From Novosphingobium sp. PC22D (GTDB taxonomy: Bacteria; Pseudomonadota; Alphaproteobacteria; Sphingomonadales; Sphingomonadaceae): a stretch of 64,000 nucleotides of DNA. Shown piece by piece: positions 62,036-64,000 of this stretch. The stretch covers positions 148,401 through 212,400 of the forward strand of contig NZ_MWMO01000006.1 in assembly GCF_002556635.1 (NCBI RefSeq), in the 5' to 3' direction. How positions within the stretch are numbered: the first letter of the stretch is position 1; every line of letters begins with the position of its first letter. Under the pieces are notes generated by a model that saw only the letters and a program-made list of their open reading frames with translations, was not told the DNA's origin and did no database searches. A program made the translations under genes and the position numbers.

Positions 62036-62063
62036 CCTCTTTTCAACGTCTCTCAAGAGGAGG
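62036..62063 (+). promoter_or_regulatory. Leader hairpin that can mask the SD
   Basis: CCTCTT (62036-62041) can pair with AAGAGG (62055-62060), which is the first part of the SD AAGAGGAGG for the ATG at 62069. A competing stem GAGAC/GTCTC (62032-62036 with 62048-62052) would free the SD. The pair could act as a simple RNA switch. Confidence 0.4.
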
Positions 62064-62068
62064 TTTTC

Positions 62069-62380
62069 ATGAACGCTCTCGTTTCCCGTTTCGAAATTCC
62101 GGAATTCGATCACTTTGGTTACGACGCTGCCATTCGCACCGCAACCATGCGCGCCGCGCACAGCTTCTTCGACTGCCACGTGATCGAGGACGAAGACGGG
62201 TCGTTCCGCGTCATCGAGGAAGGCGACTACAACGCGCTGCCGATGCACCTCATCGACCGGATCGTCCATACGGTCCAGGGCCAGATGGCCGACGACTTCG
62301 ACGAGGAGAACATTGCTCGCGCCGCCAGCTTCATGAGCGTTCTGATGGACGCCGACTGGGACGATGACTGTCCGTTCTGA
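62069..62380 (+). CDS. Small uncharacterised acidic protein
   Basis: A 103-residue acidic protein (MNALVSRFEIPEFDHFGYDA), with DCHVIEDEDGSFRVIEEGDY and a C-terminal acidic end DADWDDDCPF. No family recognised. The strong SD AAGAGGAGG, the good terminator after it, and its codon usage support it. Confidence 0.65.
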   Translation: MNALVSRFEIPEFDHFGYDAAIRTATMRAAHSFFDCHVIEDEDGSFRVIEEGDYNALPMHLIDRIVHTVQGQMADDFDEENIARAASFMSVLMDADWDDDCPF

Positions 62381-62398
62381 CGGGCCATTATTCCAACG

Positions 62399-62440
62399 GG
62401 CCGGAGGGATCCGATGTGGGTCTCTCCGGCCTCTTCTTTT
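62399..62440 (+). terminator. Intrinsic terminator
   Basis: GGCCGGAG (62399-62406) pairs with CTCCGGCC (62424-62431) followed by TCTTCTTTT, 18 bases after the stop codon of the small acidic protein gene. Confidence 0.75.
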
Positions 62441-62540
62441 GCAGGATGCTAAGCGCCGCCGGGCACCCCCTTCTGCCTGCAGTGGCAGGCAGCGAAATTT
62501 GGGAGTACCCGGCGACGCTGGTCTCTTGCCGAGACCGGTT

Positions 62541-62768
62541 TCAGCTTGCCGACAAGCGCTTTTCCGCCTCGTCGAGCCCGAGCTTGCCGAGCGCTGCAAA
62601 GAACGCTTCGACCCGCTCGAACGGCGCCTTGCCAAGCGGGCTCTTGCGCATCAGCTCGATGCTCGCCTTTTGCTCGTTATCGCGCAGTTTCGCTTCGCGC
62701 GCCGCCAGCGCGTCGCGATCCTTTGCGATGGCTCGACGTTCGGCTTCAAGGCTTCCTTTTCTGGCCAT
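62541..62768 (-). CDS. Small helical uncharacterised protein
   Basis: A 75-residue, highly charged helical protein (MARKGSLEAERRAIAKDRDA and ALGKLGLDEAEKRLSAS). AGGAG is 7-8 bases before the ATG at 62768 but only 1-2 bases before an upstream ATG, so 62768 is chosen. It could be a coiled-coil partner protein; no family known. Confidence 0.55.
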   Translation of the reverse strand: MARKGSLEAERRAIAKDRDALAAREAKLRDNEQKASIELMRKSPLGKAPFERVEAFFAALGKLGLDEAEKRLSAS

Positions 62769-63239
62769 GATCATACTCCTGGGTGGTGCTGAAACCTCCC
62801 GCGCGCGAACCTTGCCCGGGCATGCGCCCCTGGCAAGCCTTCTCGCATCGCCAGGTGCAAATTCGTAACCAATTGGCGAAGTAAAATACACCGGCGTCAG
62901 CGCCATATCGTGCCATGAAGGCCCTTCCCCATACCCTCGTAAATCCAGACAACTCCGCGAGCGACGGCATGGGTGGGATTGATTGGGAAAGTAGCAGACC
63001 GTACACTGCGGTGCAGTCTGATGATTGGCAGAAACCGGTATGTTTACGCCAGGTGCATCTTGTATTCGTCCGTATTACATTTTGGCCCTAAGCATCCGGA
63101 TCGGCAGATCTGCGTCATTTCGGACGTCATACGGTGTGATACGTGAAAGGCCCCTGACCTTTCGCTTGCCACCCTCCCGGCGATAGCCTAGATTCCTCCT
63201 CGCGCAATTCCCGCCAGGCCCTTTTCGAAGGGGTTGGCG

Positions 63240-63530
63240 ATGACAGATACGGTTCTGATTTCGGTGCGGCTGCCGCAGCCGATTGCCGAGGCGGCAAAGG
63301 CCGTCGCCGAAGCGCAAAAGACTTCCCGATCCAATCTCGTGCGAATCGCTCTTGAGCATTTTCTCGAAGGCGTCGCGGGAGCTTCCGAACTCGACCGGCG
63401 GCGGCAGTTCTCGCTCGAGTATCTCTTCCTCGCGCTCGACCTCATCATCCAGCGCCAATACGCCGATGTACATGGCGAACTACTCGCCGAAGCCGAGGCC
63501 CGGATGGAGGCGCTTTGTGGCGCGGCCTGA
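63240..63530 (+). CDS. Ribbon-helix-helix DNA-binding protein ahead of traD
   Basis: A 96-residue protein with an N-terminal ribbon-helix-helix (TVLISVRLPQPIAEAAKAVA followed by KTSRSNLVRIALEHFLEG) and a helical tail. It overlaps the start of the coupling-protein gene by 14 bases. RHH proteins next to TraD often act as relaxosome accessory or transfer regulators, which I infer here. Confidence 0.7.
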   Translation: MTDTVLISVRLPQPIAEAAKAVAEAQKTSRSNLVRIALEHFLEGVAGASELDRRRQFSLEYLFLALDLIIQRQYADVHGELLAEAEARMEALCGAA

Positions 63531-64000
63531 CACCTGGTCCGACCGCCGCCGCCCGGGCAAGCTTCAGCACCATTCGGCGCGCGGCAACATGCCGCGCAAT
63601 GCCGGTGATTTCACGCGCGGATCGCAGCTCATCACCCACGAATTCCTGATGTGGTTCGCCTCCGCGCGGCTGCCGTTTCTCGTCTGGTTCTTCACCTTCC
63701 TCGCAGTGCTTTCGGTGGTCCTGGCGCTGCGGCTTCACGAACACGAAATTCAGATGATTGGCATGCGGATCTATGCTGCCGGATGGCAGTTCATGGAGTT
63801 CTCCAATGCCAAGGTGATCAACCTCACCCTGCCCTCGGGAGAGGTCATTCCCGCACCCATCGGTATGGTCGCCTCGCACCCCGATGTCGTCGTCGCCTGG
63901 GAGAGGATGATGCGCGCGATATGGGGCTCGCTGTTTATCTCACTTTTCGTCGCCGTGCCGATTGCGGTGTGGTTCGTCGACTTCTCCCGGCGGCGCGGAA
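63517..64000 (+). CDS. traD: TraD/VirD4-like type IV coupling protein (N-terminal part)
   Basis: The frame starts with GTG at 63517, has GGAGG at 63506-63510, and is cut off by the window edge after 161 residues. It contains a soluble start (MARPDTWSDRRRPGKLQHHS), one clear hydrophobic segment (LPFLVWFFTFLAVLSVVLAL), a periplasmic stretch and a second membrane segment (LFISLFVAVPIAVWFV), as expected for the membrane anchor of a conjugative coupling protein. The ATPase domain is outside the window. It identifies the element as conjugative. Confidence 0.75.
   Translation, partial: MARPDTWSDRRRPGKLQHHSARGNMPRNAGDFTRGSQLITHEFLMWFASARLPFLVWFFTFLAVLSVVLALRLHEHEIQMIGMRIYAAGWQFMEFSNAKVINLTLPSGEVIPAPIGMVASHPDVVVAWERMMRAIWGSLFISLFVAVPIAVWFVDFSRRRG

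Noticed and set aside
1..64000. tRNA, rRNA or CRISPR array
   Set aside because: No cloverleaf with CCA end, no rRNA sequence and no regular 25-40-base repeats with unique spacers were seen; the only regular repeats are the iterons.

Overview
The window reads as part of a large, high-GC conjugative plasmid (or integrated plasmid) of an alphaproteobacterium, most likely a sphingomonad (Sphingobium, Novosphingobium or Sphingopyxis type). The reasons are a RepA of the RPA family with iterons and a parA-parB-repA block, the backbone families DUF736, DUF1173, DUF2493 and DUF3768, an ArdC-like anti-restriction protein, a methyltransferase/strawberry-notch helicase fusion, and the start of a TraD-like coupling protein at the right edge. 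No rRNA, tRNA or CRISPR array was seen. The taxonomic call rests on protein families and gene order only.

Region 1 (about 0.4-13.5 kb) is a metabolic and stress block: a Crp/Fnr regulator, an SPW-repeat membrane protein, an operon of a GltD-like flavoprotein with ferredoxin clusters, a fused pyruvate:ferredoxin oxidoreductase (NifJ) and a dihydroorotate-dehydrogenase-like protein, then phosphoglycerate kinase, an AdhP-type alcohol dehydrogenase, a universal stress protein and a DUF305 lipoprotein. Together they look like an oxygen-limitation module linking pyruvate oxidation, ferredoxin/NAD(P)H exchange, glycolytic ATP and aldehyde reduction.

Region 2 (13.9-35.0 kb) is plasmid backbone: a tyrosine recombinase with a possible core site in its promoter, an HTH protein, an iteron origin, repA, parB, parA and two parS-like palindromes, a toprim primase-like protein, the methyltransferase/helicase giant, a DUF433/DUF5615 toxin-antitoxin pair, a second ParB, a GHKL ATPase, ArdC, and a run of small uncharacterised genes ending in DUF736.

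Region 3 (35.2-49.9 kb) is a defence island inserted in that backbone. A divergent sspA (cysteine desulfurase) faces a tightly overlapping minus-strand operon: sspB (DUF4007), sspC (ATPase), a four-helix membrane protein, a methyltransferase, sspD (PP-loop sulfurtransferase), a PLD-like/DEAD helicase, a small protein, an SMC/DndD-like ATPase broken by a 4-bp tandem duplication, another small protein, a short DUF262 protein and a SIR2 protein. This is an SspABCD-type single-strand DNA phosphorothioation system with an unusual set of added modification and effector genes, and is the most interesting system in the window.

Region 4 (50.1-64.0 kb) returns to backbone: unknown plasmid genes, DUF1173, a short SSB, three consecutive toxin-antitoxin modules with a dif-like 11-6-11 site between two of them, DUF2493, small genes, an RHH protein and the start of traD. 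At least six plus-strand backbone genes share a leader made of a G-rich purine tract, then a hairpin of unrelated sequence, then the Shine-Dalgarno. I saw none in the metabolic block or the defence island, which supports those two being later acquisitions.
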